Positions 1 through 8,242 of a stretch of 64,000 nucleotides of DNA are shown here, in pieces. Under the pieces are notes generated by a model. The model did not search any database and was not told where the DNA came from. It was given only the letters and a program-made list of their open reading frames with translations. The stretch lies in contig CAVZRR010000020.1 of NCBI GenBank assembly GCA_963777725.1, forward strand, positions 372,001 through 436,000, written 5' to 3'. Every line of letters starts with the position of its first letter. The stretch's first letter is position 1. The stretch comes from RPQJ01 sp963777725. Its GTDB lineage: Bacteria; Pseudomonadota; Gammaproteobacteria; Steroidobacterales; Steroidobacteraceae. The position numbers and the translations under genes were made by a program.

Positions 1-520
1 GCGTCGGTGAAGCGGCCGTCTTGGGTTCGGCAGCCGCCTTGGCCCGGACCGCGGCCACCTGGGCGACCGAGATTGCACCGCCCTGGTTGCCCCAGGAGTT
101 CATGGCGTAAGTGAGCGCGTCGGCGATCTCCTGATCGGAGAGCTGCGTCATCGCCGGCATCACGGAGTTGTACTTGACCCCGTTCACCACGACTTCGCCC
201 TCGAGGCCGCGCACTACGACGCCGACGGCGCGATCCTTGTCGCCCAGCAGGTAGTCGGATCCGGCCAGCGGCGGGAACGCGCCGGGCAGCCCCTTGCCGT
301 CAGCCTGGTGGCAGGCCAGGCAAACCGTCTGGTAGACACTCTCGCCGGCCTTCACCTGCGCGGCAATGCCAGCGGCACCGGCCACTTCGGCCTGATGCAC
401 CTGTGGTGCGCTCGAGCTGACGGAAGGCTCAGCGGCCCAGGCGGCCGTGGCGAGCGCCAGGGCTCCGGCGACCGCGAGCGGTACCGCCGCTGGCGAGCGA
501 AGCTTGGGAATGAACTGCAT
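1..520 (-). CDS. c-type cytochrome, 3' end beyond the window
   Basis: This is a periplasmic mono-haem cytochrome c, likely an electron carrier in denitrification. The first about 173 residues are visible: a signal peptide ending near AWAA (about residue 30), a CLACH haem site (C67, C70, H71) and a likely distal Met in the MPAM motif (M121). The stretch after the haem site (KGLPGAFPPLAGSDYL) is typical of small cytochromes found beside or fused to copper nitrite reductase; that link is inferred, because the downstream neighbour lies outside the window. The ATG at 520 is followed at once by the signal peptide. A DNR/FNR-type box lies at 612-625, about 98 bp upstream of the start, which predicts induction by NO or low oxygen. 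Confidence 0.85.
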   Translation of the reverse strand, partial: MQFIPKLRSPAAVPLAVAGALALATAAWAAEPSVSSSAPQVHQAEVAGAAGIAAQVKAGESVYQTVCLACHQADGKGLPGAFPPLAGSDYLLGDKDRAVGVVVRGLEGEVVVNGVKYNSVMPAMTQLSDQEIADALTYAMNSWGNQGGAISVAQVAAVRAKAAAEPKTAASPT

Positions 521-611
521 GGATGGCTCCCGTGGTTTGGAAAGGTCCGGTGACGGATTTCTCTGTCACCGACACTGGCTGGGAGATTAGGCGCTGGGCG
601 TGGGTTGCGCC

Positions 612-625
612 TTGACCTCCGTCAA
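612..625 (-). promoter_or_regulatory. DNR/FNR-type operator upstream of the cytochrome c gene
   Basis: The site reads TTGAC-CTCC-GTCAA, a perfect 5-bp dyad with the N4 spacing of Crp/Fnr-family NO and oxygen regulators. With class II geometry, transcription would begin about 41.5 bp from its centre, near 577, giving a leader of roughly 57 nt before the ATG at 520. The same dyad precedes norB and hemN. Confidence 0.85.
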
Positions 626-638
626 TTGGGGGAGGGGA

Positions 639-697
639 GGTGCCGGTGTTACGGTTTCGGTTGCGGTTCGTGCAACCGAAACCGTAACACCGGCACC
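639..697. repeat. perfect 26-bp inverted repeat (REP-like hairpin)
   Basis: The arm at 639-664 (beginning GGTGCCGGTGTTACGG) is exactly complementary to the arm at 672-697, with a 7-nt loop (GGTTCGT). The hairpin starts 14 bp past the DNR box of the cytochrome gene, on its upstream side. Confidence 0.9.
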
Positions 698-1304
698 GAT
701 CTCCCGAACCGCAGCGGATGCCTACCTGCTGGCGCTGGTACGTTACATCCACCGCAATCCGGTGCGGGCCGGTCTCGTAGGCGATCCGATCGAATATGCC
801 TGGAGCAGCCATCGTGCGTATCTCAGCCACGAGCGGCCCTGGTGGTTGACCACGGAGATGACGTTTGCGGTGCTCGGCAGCCGGACATCTGCGCCGATCG
901 ATGCCTACCGCCGTTTCATGGCGGAGGAGCCAGGCGTCGAAGAGATCAATGCCGTCCGCTGCGTCGCCGGGCCGAGGAAAGGAACCGAGCCCGCTGCGGA
1001 GCGAACCCTCGGCGCCACGGAGCCGCGAGAAAGGGAGCCCGGGTCGTTGGAAGAGTTGGTCCGCCGGGTAGCCGACGAGTTCAAAGTTGACGTCGGGTTG
1101 CTCGCCTCGCGGCGACGCGATCCCGATCTTGTGCGTGCTCGAGCCGAAATTGCGCGGCGCGCGGCTGCCGACGCCGTGGCCACGCTGGCAGCTGTGGCGG
1201 CGCGTCTGGGGCGCGCCCCGTCAACTCTCAGCGAACGATTGAACCGCGAGGCTGGGAGTCACGGCCATCTGGTTGCGGACTCGTGCGGCGAACCGAAACC
1301 GTAA
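698..1304 (+). pseudogene. truncated REP-associated tyrosine transposase (RAYT)
   Basis: The reading frame continues the family motif LVRYIHRNPVRAGLV followed by YAWSSHRAYL, characteristic of the C-terminal half of RAYT/IS200-like (Y1) transposases. A C-terminal DnaA-type helix-turn-helix region follows (about ELVRRVADEFKVD through TLSERLNR), as in many longer RAYT proteins. The N-terminal catalytic part with the HUH motif is missing: coding similarity begins immediately after the hairpin at 697, so no family-type start exists. The stretch around the YIH motif, probably holding the catalytic tyrosine, remains. The product should be inactive. The frame runs into the right-hand repeat and stops at 1304. 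Confidence 0.75.
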
Positions 1305-1314
1305 CACCGGCACC
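1291..1314 (+). repeat. third copy of the REP-like repeat
   Basis: A 24-bp copy of the right arm of the 639-697 hairpin (AACCGAAACCGTAACACCGG and four further bases) lies at the end of the RAYT remnant. It forms the inverted terminus relative to 639-664. Confidence 0.85.
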
Positions 1315-1316
1315 TT

Positions 1317-2000
1317 CTAGAGCATCTCCAGAAGCTTCTTCCGTTCCGGTACTTGCAGCACTCGTCCGTGAACCACAATCGCTCCCGAATCAGCAAGATG
1401 CCGCAGGATTCTAGAAAGAGTCTCGGGTTTCATCGACAGCAGTGAAGCGAGTTCCTGCCGCGACTCGAGCAGCGTGATCTCGATCGGACCCGTCGCGCCG
1501 GCAGGAATTCGTCCATCGATCAGACGCACCAGGCGGTGGGTGGCGCTTTCGAGCGTCAGGTACTCGATGTCCCGGATCAGCATGTGCAGGCGCTGGCTCA
1601 GGTGACCGAGCATGCGCAGGCAGGTTTCCGGGCTCTCGCGCAGGATGGCCATGTAGTCCCGGCTCGGGAACCGGGCGACCTTCGACGGGACGGTCGCGAC
1701 TGCCGAGACCGGATACCCGGGCGCCTGCATGAACATCACTGCCTCGGCGAAACTCTGCCCCGGGGCGATGATGTCGACGATCTTCTCCTCGCCGGTTTTC
1801 GAGTACAGGACCAGGTTGATCTGGCCGTCCAGCACGACGAAGAAGTTCTGCGCGGGCTGGCCGCGGTCGAACAACAGGTGACCGGCTTCGCACTCCTCGA
1901 TGTGGCTCGCGGCCAGCAGGCGCTGCAGCTGCGGCGGCGCGAGACCGGCGAACAAGTGATGCCCGCGAAGCTCGGCGAACTGGGCGGTGGCGTTTTGCAT
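1317..2000 (-). CDS. dnr: DNR-type Crp/Fnr regulator of denitrification
   Basis: This 227-residue transcription factor has an N-terminal cyclic-nucleotide-like sensor domain (about 15-130), a dimerisation helix (about 133-155) and a C-terminal winged helix (about 175-215). The recognition helix carries E193, S196 and R197, matching the ExxSR signature that reads TTGA half-sites. FNR's N-terminal cysteine cluster is absent. The GHHLF motif places His14 and His15 where Pseudomonas DNR has its own pair, consistent with a haem-based NO sensor (family knowledge). The likely targets in this window are the TTGAC-N4-GTCAA boxes at 612, 6770 and 11147. No such box is seen before dnr itself. The start is the ATG at 2000. 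Confidence 0.88.
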   Translation of the reverse strand: MQNATAQFAELRGHHLFAGLAPPQLQRLLAASHIEECEAGHLLFDRGQPAQNFFVVLDGQINLVLYSKTGEEKIVDIIAPGQSFAEAVMFMQAPGYPVSAVATVPSKVARFPSRDYMAILRESPETCLRMLGHLSQRLHMLIRDIEYLTLESATHRLVRLIDGRIPAGATGPIEITLLESRQELASLLSMKPETLSRILRHLADSGAIVVHGRVLQVPERKKLLEML

Positions 2001-2068
2001 CGGACCACCGTAGCAGTCGCGAACGGTTCGTGGAATAGTTGCCTCTACCAACCTCTCAGGAGACACCC

Positions 2069-2671
2069 ATGGGCATACTCGACGATCTTCTGGCCGGTGC
2101 CACCTCCGGGCAGGGTGGAGGTCTTCCAACCCAGCGACCGCAACGCGGCGCAGGCGGCGGCCCCAATGCCGCATTGCTCGCACTGCTGCCCATCGTGCTG
2201 GCGATGCTCGCAAACCGAGGCGGTTCCGGCAGCAGCGGCCGTGATGCCGGTCCCGCGGGCGGCCTGGGTGACATCCTCGGCCAGATGATGGGCGGCGGCC
2301 AGCGCGGCGGCGCGGGCGGCGGCCTGGGCGACATCCTCGGTCAGGTGCTCGGTGGAGGCGGAGGTTCGGGCGGTGGGCTGGGCGGCCTGCTGCGGCAGTT
2401 CGAGAGCGCCGGTCTCGGCGACCAGGCCCGGTCGTGGGTGAGCCCCGGACAGAACCAGCCGCTGTCTCCGGACGCCCTCGGGCGAGTCTTCGGCGCCGAC
2501 GGCCTCGCGGCAATCGCCCGCCAGGCCGGGCTCTCCGAACGCGAGACGACGGCGGGCCTCGCCCAGCTGCTGCCCGAGCTCATCGATCGGGCGACGCCTC
2601 AGGGCCAGGTGCCCGACGAGGACCAGCTGGCCGGAACCCTGCAGGACCTGATGCGACGTCTCGGCGCGTAA
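2069..2671 (+). CDS. YidB-family (DUF937) protein
   Basis: This 200-residue protein of the YidB/DUF937 family has no established role. A hydrophobic, Ala/Leu-rich N-terminal part (about 33-52) leads into a very Gly-rich middle containing a near-exact repeat of GGLGDILGQ (about 65-105). A conserved C-terminal helical domain follows, with the phrases QPLSPDALGRVFG and GLAQLLPELID. The ATG at 2069 is preceded by AGGAGA; the open frame extends 10 codons further upstream without a better site. It is divergent from dnr and convergent with the SirB2-like gene. Confidence 0.85.
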   Translation: MGILDDLLAGATSGQGGGLPTQRPQRGAGGGPNAALLALLPIVLAMLANRGGSGSSGRDAGPAGGLGDILGQMMGGGQRGGAGGGLGDILGQVLGGGGGSGGGLGGLLRQFESAGLGDQARSWVSPGQNQPLSPDALGRVFGADGLAAIARQAGLSERETTAGLAQLLPELIDRATPQGQVPDEDQLAGTLQDLMRRLGA

Positions 2672-2685
2672 TTGCGGGGCCGGCT

Positions 2686-2708
2686 CTTGCGTGCGGCCCG
2701 GACGCAAG
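2686..2708. terminator. possible bidirectional hairpin between convergent genes
   Basis: A perfect 7-bp stem (CTTGCGT / ACGCAAG) with a 9-nt GC-rich loop lies in the 41-bp gap between the YidB-type gene and the SirB2-like gene. There is no clear T-tract on either side, so its role as a terminator is uncertain. Confidence 0.35.
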
Positions 2709-2712
2709 GGCC

Positions 2713-3108
2713 TCAGCCGCCGGCAAATACCCCGAGCGGGTGGTGTGTCCGTGCCACGGTGACCAGGAACCCGATCGTGAGCAGCGCCGCCACCAGCGCC
2801 ACCGTGCGAATCCGCTTCGTGCGGCCGCGCTTCAGGGCGATGCTGCCGAGCACGATGTAGACGACCAGCAGCACCACCTTCATCGTGACCCAGCCGGTCG
2901 CGAACGGGTACTGATGGATCACGGTGGTCAGCATCAGCGCCGTGGTCAGCAGCACGGTGTCGACGACGTGTGGCAGGTAGCGCAGCACGATGTTTCGTTG
3001 CCAGTGCGACTCGGCCAGCATCAGGCCACCGCGCAGCACGAACAGCGCGATCGTCAGGATCGCGCAGCCGATGTGCGCGTGGCGCAGCAGCAGGTAGTAC
3101 TCGGTCAT
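2713..3108 (-). CDS. SirB2-family inner-membrane protein
   Basis: This 131-residue integral membrane protein has about four hydrophobic helices and the N-terminal phrase MTEYYLLLRHAHIGCA typical of the SirB2 family. No biochemical role is established; the family often occurs next to NO-detoxification or respiratory genes. Its ATG overlaps the nnrS stop in an ATGA (3105-3108), so translation is probably coupled and the pair forms an operon. Confidence 0.8.
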   Translation of the reverse strand: MTEYYLLLRHAHIGCAILTIALFVLRGGLMLAESHWQRNIVLRYLPHVVDTVLLTTALMLTTVIHQYPFATGWVTMKVVLLVVYIVLGSIALKRGRTKRIRTVALVAALLTIGFLVTVARTHHPLGVFAGG

Positions 3109-4343
3109 CCCGGCTTGCCGTCGCTGCGAGGGGCGAGGTAGATCGGCCCGTTGCGAGCGGCCCAGACCCCGAAAGCCGCGAGCCACGCGCCCACGCTACC
3201 AAGTAGCAGCCATTGCATCGCGGCGGGTGCCGTCGCGATCTCGCTGCCGACGCGCGCCAAGGCCGCGGCTTGGATGCCGAAGAAGCTGCCGAGGGTCACG
3301 CGGTCCATCTGCAGCGCGCGTCCCGAATGGCCCATCGTGACCCGCGTGACCATCGCGACCAGCATGCCGCCGAAGAAGCCGATGCCGAGCGCGTGGATCG
3401 GCGCGCGGCCGAGCGCCCATTCGCCACTCGCCGTGAAGCTCGCGTCGCGAATCGCCTGCAGCAGCATCGCGATCGGCAGCCAGACGAAGCCGGCGTAAAG
3501 GGTCCAGAGCAGCGGGTTGCCGCGCGCGCGAAACGAGGTCCAGCGCACAGCGCAGGCGGCGGTCAGCACGAATAGCGCCGCATCGACCACGGCGAGCGCG
3601 TCGAGCACGCCGGCGGTCCCGAGCAGCAGCCTGAGCCACGCGAGCCCGACGACGGCGACGAGTACCCACGTGGGTCGCCACGCCACGTATCCGGGCACGA
3701 CGTTCTGCGAGAAGAACGGCACCATCCGATGGCAGACCGCGAAGAACACCGGCAGCAGGAATCCCCAGAGAGCGGCGCGCACTGCGAAGTGCAGCGCGAA
3801 GTCGTTCGCGCTCCAGAGGCCGTAGCCGAATCCGGCCAGCGACACGACGCCGACCGCGAACGCGGCGCTGGTGACGATCGCGTGCGAGACGACCTGCTGT
3901 GCGTCGATCAGCACGCGCAGCAGGGCGACCAGCGCCACGACGAGGCCGGCCAGCGCAAGGGTCACGGCGGTGAGTTGCCAGCCGAGACCCGCGTGCACGC
4001 CGATCAGCCACGCCAACGTCGCGCCGCTCAGCAGCAGCGGAGTGGCGACGTACGCGCGGCGCGACACGAGCGGTCCGTTCATCCACCGTGGATAGGTCGT
4101 GAACAGGAAGCCGAGAAAGAAGGTCGGGAAGACTGTGAACAGCATCAGGAACGAGTGCGCCCAGATCGGCGCCAGTTGCATGTCGAGCGCCATGGCAGGC
4201 GCCAGGCCATAGCGCGCCAGCAGGTGACAGGCCCACCAGGCACTGGCGAGCAGCAGGCTCGCGAACCCGCACAGGAAAGCGAGTCGATGGGGTGCAGCGC
4301 TGAGCACGCTCCAGCGGTCGGCCGCTTCACGGTCGGCATTCAT
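3105..4343 (-). CDS. nnrS: NnrS family haem/copper membrane protein
   Basis: This 412-residue protein has about twelve predicted transmembrane helices. NnrS proteins are haem- and copper-containing membrane proteins induced by NO and linked to resistance to nitrosative stress (family knowledge). Visible family features are the early PIWAHSFLMLFTVFPTF segment, the FFAVCHRMVPFFSQNVVPGY segment with conserved His and Arg, and HALGIGFFGGMLVAMVTRVT near the C-terminus. It lies downstream of norB on the same strand beyond a terminator hairpin (4361-4391), so it may be expressed by partial read-through or from a weak promoter of its own. Confidence 0.92.
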   Translation of the reverse strand: MNADREAADRWSVLSAAPHRLAFLCGFASLLLASAWWACHLLARYGLAPAMALDMQLAPIWAHSFLMLFTVFPTFFLGFLFTTYPRWMNGPLVSRRAYVATPLLLSGATLAWLIGVHAGLGWQLTAVTLALAGLVVALVALLRVLIDAQQVVSHAIVTSAAFAVGVVSLAGFGYGLWSANDFALHFAVRAALWGFLLPVFFAVCHRMVPFFSQNVVPGYVAWRPTWVLVAVVGLAWLRLLLGTAGVLDALAVVDAALFVLTAACAVRWTSFRARGNPLLWTLYAGFVWLPIAMLLQAIRDASFTASGEWALGRAPIHALGIGFFGGMLVAMVTRVTMGHSGRALQMDRVTLGSFFGIQAAALARVGSEIATAPAAMQWLLLGSVGAWLAAFGVWAARNGPIYLAPRSDGKPG

Positions 4344-4360
4344 TGCGGCGTCCTCACCTC

Positions 4361-4391
4361 AAAAAGACAGCGGGCGCCTGCAGGCGCCCGC
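4361..4391 (-). terminator. rho-independent terminator after norB
   Basis: A perfect 22-bp palindrome (GCGGGCGCCTG followed by its complement, 4370-4391) is followed on the minus strand by TGTCTTTTTG. Stem plus T-tract fit an intrinsic terminator. It lies in the 66-bp gap between norB and nnrS and would attenuate transcription into nnrS. Confidence 0.8.
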
Positions 4392-4409
4392 CGTTTCGAT
4401 CACCGGTTC

Positions 4410-6695
4410 TCAGCGACCGGCTGCGGATTCAACGGCCGTGCCAGCGGGAACGGGTTCCTGCTTGGCCTTGCCGATGTACAGCTTCGCGACGAACAGGGCC
4501 AGCATACCGACGCCGACGCTGAAGATCACGTCGCCGGGCATCCGCATCCAGACCAGTGTCTGCATCAACGGCTGCTGCAGCAGCTCGGCCGAGCGCGCGT
4601 ACCAGAAGCCGTGCGTGACGGCCGCGTGCACCTGGATCAGCCCGAACGGCAACAGCGACAACAGTGCCATCGCCGCGAGCCCGATGTTCAGCGTCCAGAA
4701 CGCGCCCTTCAGCAGCTTCTCGTCCCACACGGCCGTGCGACCGAGGCCGCGCAGGCAGAACAGCATCAGGCCGATGCCGAGCATGCCGTACACGCCGAAC
4801 AGCGCCGTGTGGCCGTGCAGCGGCGTCGTGTTCAGGCCCTGCATGTAGTAGAGCGCGAGCGGCGGGTTGATCAGGAAACCGAACAGCCCGGCGCCGACGA
4901 GGTTCCAGAACGCGACCGAGACGAAGAACAGGATCGGCCACTTGTAGGCGGCCACCCAGGGCTTCGCGCGACTGTGCTTGTAGTTCTCGTAGGCCTCGTA
5001 GCCGATGAACACCAGCGGCACGACTTCGAGGGCCGAGAACGACGCACCGAGCGCCAGCACTGCGGTCGGCGTGCCGGTCCAGTACAGGTGATGGAACGTG
5101 CCGAGCACGCCGCCCGTCAGGAACACGATCGTCGCGAACAATACGGCGGTCGTCGCCGTGCTGGTGCGCACGAGCCCGAGCTTGGTGAACAGGAAGGCGA
5201 TGACCGCGGTGGCAAAGACCTCGAAGAAGCCCTCGACCCACAGGTGCACGACCCACCAGCGCCAGTACTCGACCATCGACAAGTGCGTCTCGTGGCCCCA
5301 CATCAGGCCCGCGCCGTAGAAGAGCCCGATCGCCACCGTGGACATGAACAGCAGCATCGTGATCGAGCGGCTGTCGTCGCGCGCCTTGAGCGCCGGCCAC
5401 AGGCCGCGGCCCACGAGCAGCAGCCACAGCATCAGGCCGATGAACAGGAAGATCTGCCAGAAGCGGCCGATGTCGGTGTACTCGTAGCCCTGGTGGCCGA
5501 ACCAGAAGTTGATCTCGAGGCCCATCTTCTGCATCACGGCGAGCCACTGGCCGCCGAGCGCGCCGACGACGATCACCAGCAGGCAGGTGAACAGGAAGTT
5601 GACGCCGAGGCGCTGGAACTTCGGTTCATGCCCAGAGATCGCCGGTGCGATATAGAGGCCAGTGGCGAGCCACGCGGTCGCGATCCACAGCACCGCGAGT
5701 TGCAGGTGCCAGCTGCGCGTCACCGCGTAGGGCAGGTAGTCTGCGAGCGGGAAGCCGTAGAAGGCCTGCCCCTCGACCGCGTAGTGCGCGGTGATGCCGC
5801 CCAGGATGACCTGCACGACGATCAGCGCCGTCACGACCCAGAAGTATTTCGCCGTGGCCTTCATCGAAGGCGTGGGCTTCAGGCTGCGCAGCGGATCGCT
5901 GTCCGGCACCACCGGCGGCGGCTCGCGACCGTGGCTCGTCGCGTAATGCCAGGCGAGTGCGCCGATGCCGGCGAGCAGGAACAGGATGCTGACGAAGGTC
6001 CACAGGAAGGTCGGCGTCGTCGGTGTGTTCGCCACCAGCGGCTCCGAGGGCCAGTTGCTGGTGTAGGTGACTTCCTCGCCGGGGCGGTTGGTCACGGTCG
6101 ACCACGCCGTCCAGAAGAAGAAGGCGTTCATCGCGGCGCGCCGATTGGCGTCCGGGATCGGGTTCTCCTGGATCGCGTACTGCGAACGCAGCGTCTGCAG
6201 CGCCGGGTCGTTGCCGAACAGCTTCAGATAGTGGTCCGCCACGACGGCAATCGCCTCGGCCCGATCATCGGAGATCGTGACGACGCCCGTCGCCGGGTCG
6301 TACGTGTTGGTCCGGACTTCGGCCTGCAGCTTTGCGCGCAAGCCGGCTTGCTGCGGCGGATCCAGATCGTTGTAGGCTCGGCCGGTTTCGCGAACCGCCC
6401 AGAGGTCGAGCAGCGCCACCGATTCGCGGTGCAGCCAGTCGGCCGACCAGTCCGGCGCCACGTAGCCGCCGTGACCCCAGATCGAGCCCACCTGTTGACC
6501 GCCGATCGTCTGCCAGACCTTACGGCCGGTCTGGATGTCATCCTTGGTGTAGATCGTCGTCCCCGATGCGGTCTTCACCTCGGTCGGAATGGGAGGTGCA
6601 GAGAGGTAAATCTCGCGTCCCATGAAGAGGAGGATGGCAAAGGACACCAGCAGCATGGCGCCCAGTACCTTCCAGAGTCGGCTCGTATTGTTCAC
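4410..6695 (-). CDS. norB: quinol-dependent nitric oxide reductase (qNor)
   Basis: This inner-membrane enzyme reduces two NO to N2O using quinol electrons. The 761 residues fit the single-subunit qNor form: an N-terminal helix (about 8-27), a periplasmic cytochrome-c-like domain without a haem c motif (about 30-220), then a twelve-helix haem-copper-oxidase-type core. Likely metal ligands are H330 (SWHLQL), H484 with E488 (HLWVEG), H535 and H536 (TFHHLYW), and H627 and H629 (LHGHT). I chose the GTG at 6695 because CGGAGAG lies about 5 nt before it. An in-frame ATG at 6734 would be almost leaderless if transcription starts about 41.5 bp from the DNR box centre at 6776. Confidence 0.95.
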   Translation of the reverse strand: MNNTSRLWKVLGAMLLVSFAILLFMGREIYLSAPPIPTEVKTASGTTIYTKDDIQTGRKVWQTIGGQQVGSIWGHGGYVAPDWSADWLHRESVALLDLWAVRETGRAYNDLDPPQQAGLRAKLQAEVRTNTYDPATGVVTISDDRAEAIAVVADHYLKLFGNDPALQTLRSQYAIQENPIPDANRRAAMNAFFFWTAWSTVTNRPGEEVTYTSNWPSEPLVANTPTTPTFLWTFVSILFLLAGIGALAWHYATSHGREPPPVVPDSDPLRSLKPTPSMKATAKYFWVVTALIVVQVILGGITAHYAVEGQAFYGFPLADYLPYAVTRSWHLQLAVLWIATAWLATGLYIAPAISGHEPKFQRLGVNFLFTCLLVIVVGALGGQWLAVMQKMGLEINFWFGHQGYEYTDIGRFWQIFLFIGLMLWLLLVGRGLWPALKARDDSRSITMLLFMSTVAIGLFYGAGLMWGHETHLSMVEYWRWWVVHLWVEGFFEVFATAVIAFLFTKLGLVRTSTATTAVLFATIVFLTGGVLGTFHHLYWTGTPTAVLALGASFSALEVVPLVFIGYEAYENYKHSRAKPWVAAYKWPILFFVSVAFWNLVGAGLFGFLINPPLALYYMQGLNTTPLHGHTALFGVYGMLGIGLMLFCLRGLGRTAVWDEKLLKGAFWTLNIGLAAMALLSLLPFGLIQVHAAVTHGFWYARSAELLQQPLMQTLVWMRMPGDVIFSVGVGMLALFVAKLYIGKAKQEPVPAGTAVESAAGR

Positions 6696-6769
6696 TTGGC
6701 TCTCCGATGGCAACCCGCGGTGGGACCGCGGCATGGGCGCAATGTTGCGGTGCAGCGCAAGGCTGCGCC

Positions 6770-6783
6770 TTGACCGAGGTCAA
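6770..6783 (-). promoter_or_regulatory. DNR/FNR-type operator upstream of norB
   Basis: TTGAC-CGAG-GTCAA is a perfect dyad of the same form as those at 612 and 11147. Class II spacing predicts transcription from about 6735, giving a roughly 40-nt leader to the GTG start. It lies in the divergent gap between norB and nhaD. Confidence 0.87.
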
Positions 6784-6947
6784 GCGGGACCCGCCGATTC
6801 GCCATTCAGTCCGGCACGGCGCCGGTCGGCTACACTTCCGGCCCATAAGACGTGACCATCGAAACCAATTCGAACGCGACCAGCGCCCGCGTCGCACCCC
6901 GTCGACCGGCGCACCTGTAAAAAGCCGCCCCCCGCCGGAACCACCCA

Positions 6948-8234
6948 ATGCTCACGCTCCTGGTCGTTATTTTCGTGGTTGCGTACGCGGCCATCGCGCT
7001 GGAGCACTCGATCGGCGTCAACAAGACCGCCTCGGCGCTGATCGCCGCCGGCTCGCTTTGGACCGTCTACGCGATGATGGGCGGCAACCACGACCAGGTC
7101 GGTACGGACCTGACGGAGTCCTTGGCAGCGACGGCGCAAGTCGTATTTTTCCTGATGGGGGCAATGACGATCGTCGAGGTGGTGGACGCCCACAACGGCT
7201 TCGAGGTCATCACGTCGCGGATCCGAACCCACAGCCAACCGGCGCTGATGTCGCTCATCGGCTTCGTCACGTTCTTCCTGAGCGCGGTGCTCGACAACCT
7301 GACGACGACCATCGTGATGATTTCGTTGACCAGGAAATTGATCGACAACCACGAGGATCGCCTGTTCTTCGCCGGCATGATCGTCGTCGCCGCCAATGCG
7401 GGCGGCGCCTGGTCGCCGATCGGCGACGTCACGACGACGATGCTGTGGATCGGTGGGCAGATCACCACGCTGGCGATCATGGAGGGTGTCTTCCTCGCCG
7501 CGTTGGCCAACCTGCTGGTGCCGTTGCTGGTCACCAGCTACCTGCTCCGGGGGCGGGTGGTGGTGCCGCCTCCCTCACAGGAGTTGCAGGCGAATCACGG
7601 CACCACCGACTTCGAGAAGAACCTGATGTTCGGCCTGGGAATCGGCTGCCTGGTTGCGGTGCCGATCTTCAAGACCGTGACTCATCTGCCACCGTTCATG
7701 GGCATGCTGTTCGGCCTGGGCATCCTCTGGCTGGTGGGCGAAATCATTCATCGCGGCAAGACCGACGAAGAAAAGGCGGGCTTGACACTGGTGCATGCCC
7801 TGATGCGGATCGACATGAGCTCGGTGATCTTTTTCATCGGGATCCTGCTGGCGGTGGCGACGCTCGAGCACACCCATATCCTCAGCGCCCTGGCCGGCTG
7901 GTTCGGCGAGACCATCGGCCGGCTCGACCTGATCGTCATCGTCATCGGCCTGATCAGCGCCATCGTGGACAACGTACCGCTGGTTGCGGCCTCGATGGGC
8001 ATGTACAGCCTGGAGCAACATCCGCAGGACAGTTTTCTCTGGGAATTCCTGGCCTATTGCGCCGGGACGGGCGGCTCGATCCTGATCATCGGCTCCGCGG
8101 CCGGAGTGGCTGCGATGGGGCTCGAGAAGATTCACTTCTTCTGGTACGCGCGTCGAATCGGCGGACTCGCGTTGATCGGCTACGCGGCTGGTGCGCTGGT
8201 CTACATCGTCCAGTACAGGTTGACCGCCGGCTGA
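6948..8234 (+). CDS. nhaD: NhaD-type Na+/H+ antiporter
   Basis: This 428-residue sodium/proton antiporter belongs to the NhaD branch of the ion-transporter superfamily. About twelve to thirteen hydrophobic segments are seen. Conserved motifs are SAVLDNLTTTIVM (about 105-117), NAGGAWSPIGDVTTTMLW (about 150-167), the second-half repeat AIVDNVPLVAASMGMY, and GTGGSILIIGSAAGVAAMG near the end. It expels Na+ in exchange for H+ and supports pH and salt homeostasis. trkH starts 8 nt after its stop, so the two probably form a cation-homeostasis operon. Confidence 0.92.
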   Translation: MLTLLVVIFVVAYAAIALEHSIGVNKTASALIAAGSLWTVYAMMGGNHDQVGTDLTESLAATAQVVFFLMGAMTIVEVVDAHNGFEVITSRIRTHSQPALMSLIGFVTFFLSAVLDNLTTTIVMISLTRKLIDNHEDRLFFAGMIVVAANAGGAWSPIGDVTTTMLWIGGQITTLAIMEGVFLAALANLLVPLLVTSYLLRGRVVVPPPSQELQANHGTTDFEKNLMFGLGIGCLVAVPIFKTVTHLPPFMGMLFGLGILWLVGEIIHRGKTDEEKAGLTLVHALMRIDMSSVIFFIGILLAVATLEHTHILSALAGWFGETIGRLDLIVIVIGLISAIVDNVPLVAASMGMYSLEQHPQDSFLWEFLAYCAGTGGSILIIGSAAGVAAMGLEKIHFFWYARRIGGLALIGYAAGALVYIVQYRLTAG

Positions 8235-8242
8235 CGCTGGCC

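Larger units (their letters stand above)
639..1314. mobile_element. RAYT-remnant element bounded by inverted repeats
   Basis: A segment of about 676 bp is bounded by inverted copies of a GC-rich repeat: the left arm at 639-664 and a matching right copy at 1291-1314. The left end is doubled into a perfect hairpin (639-697). Inside lies the C-terminal part of a REP-associated tyrosine transposase. The layout resembles a REP/RAYT mobile unit whose left half was lost, leaving a repeat end joined directly to mid-gene. It sits between dnr and the cytochrome c gene; its right end stops 2 bp from the dnr stop codon. Confidence 0.7.

Noticed and set aside
6696..6734. ATG start for norB at 6734
   Set aside because: It would be nearly leaderless relative to the DNR box and has no ribosome site, while the GTG at 6695 has CGGAGAG.
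3729..6773. A very long plus-strand frame (about 1014 codons)
   Set aside because: It is antisense to nnrS and norB, with Arg/Gln/His-rich composition typical of shadow frames in GC-rich DNA.
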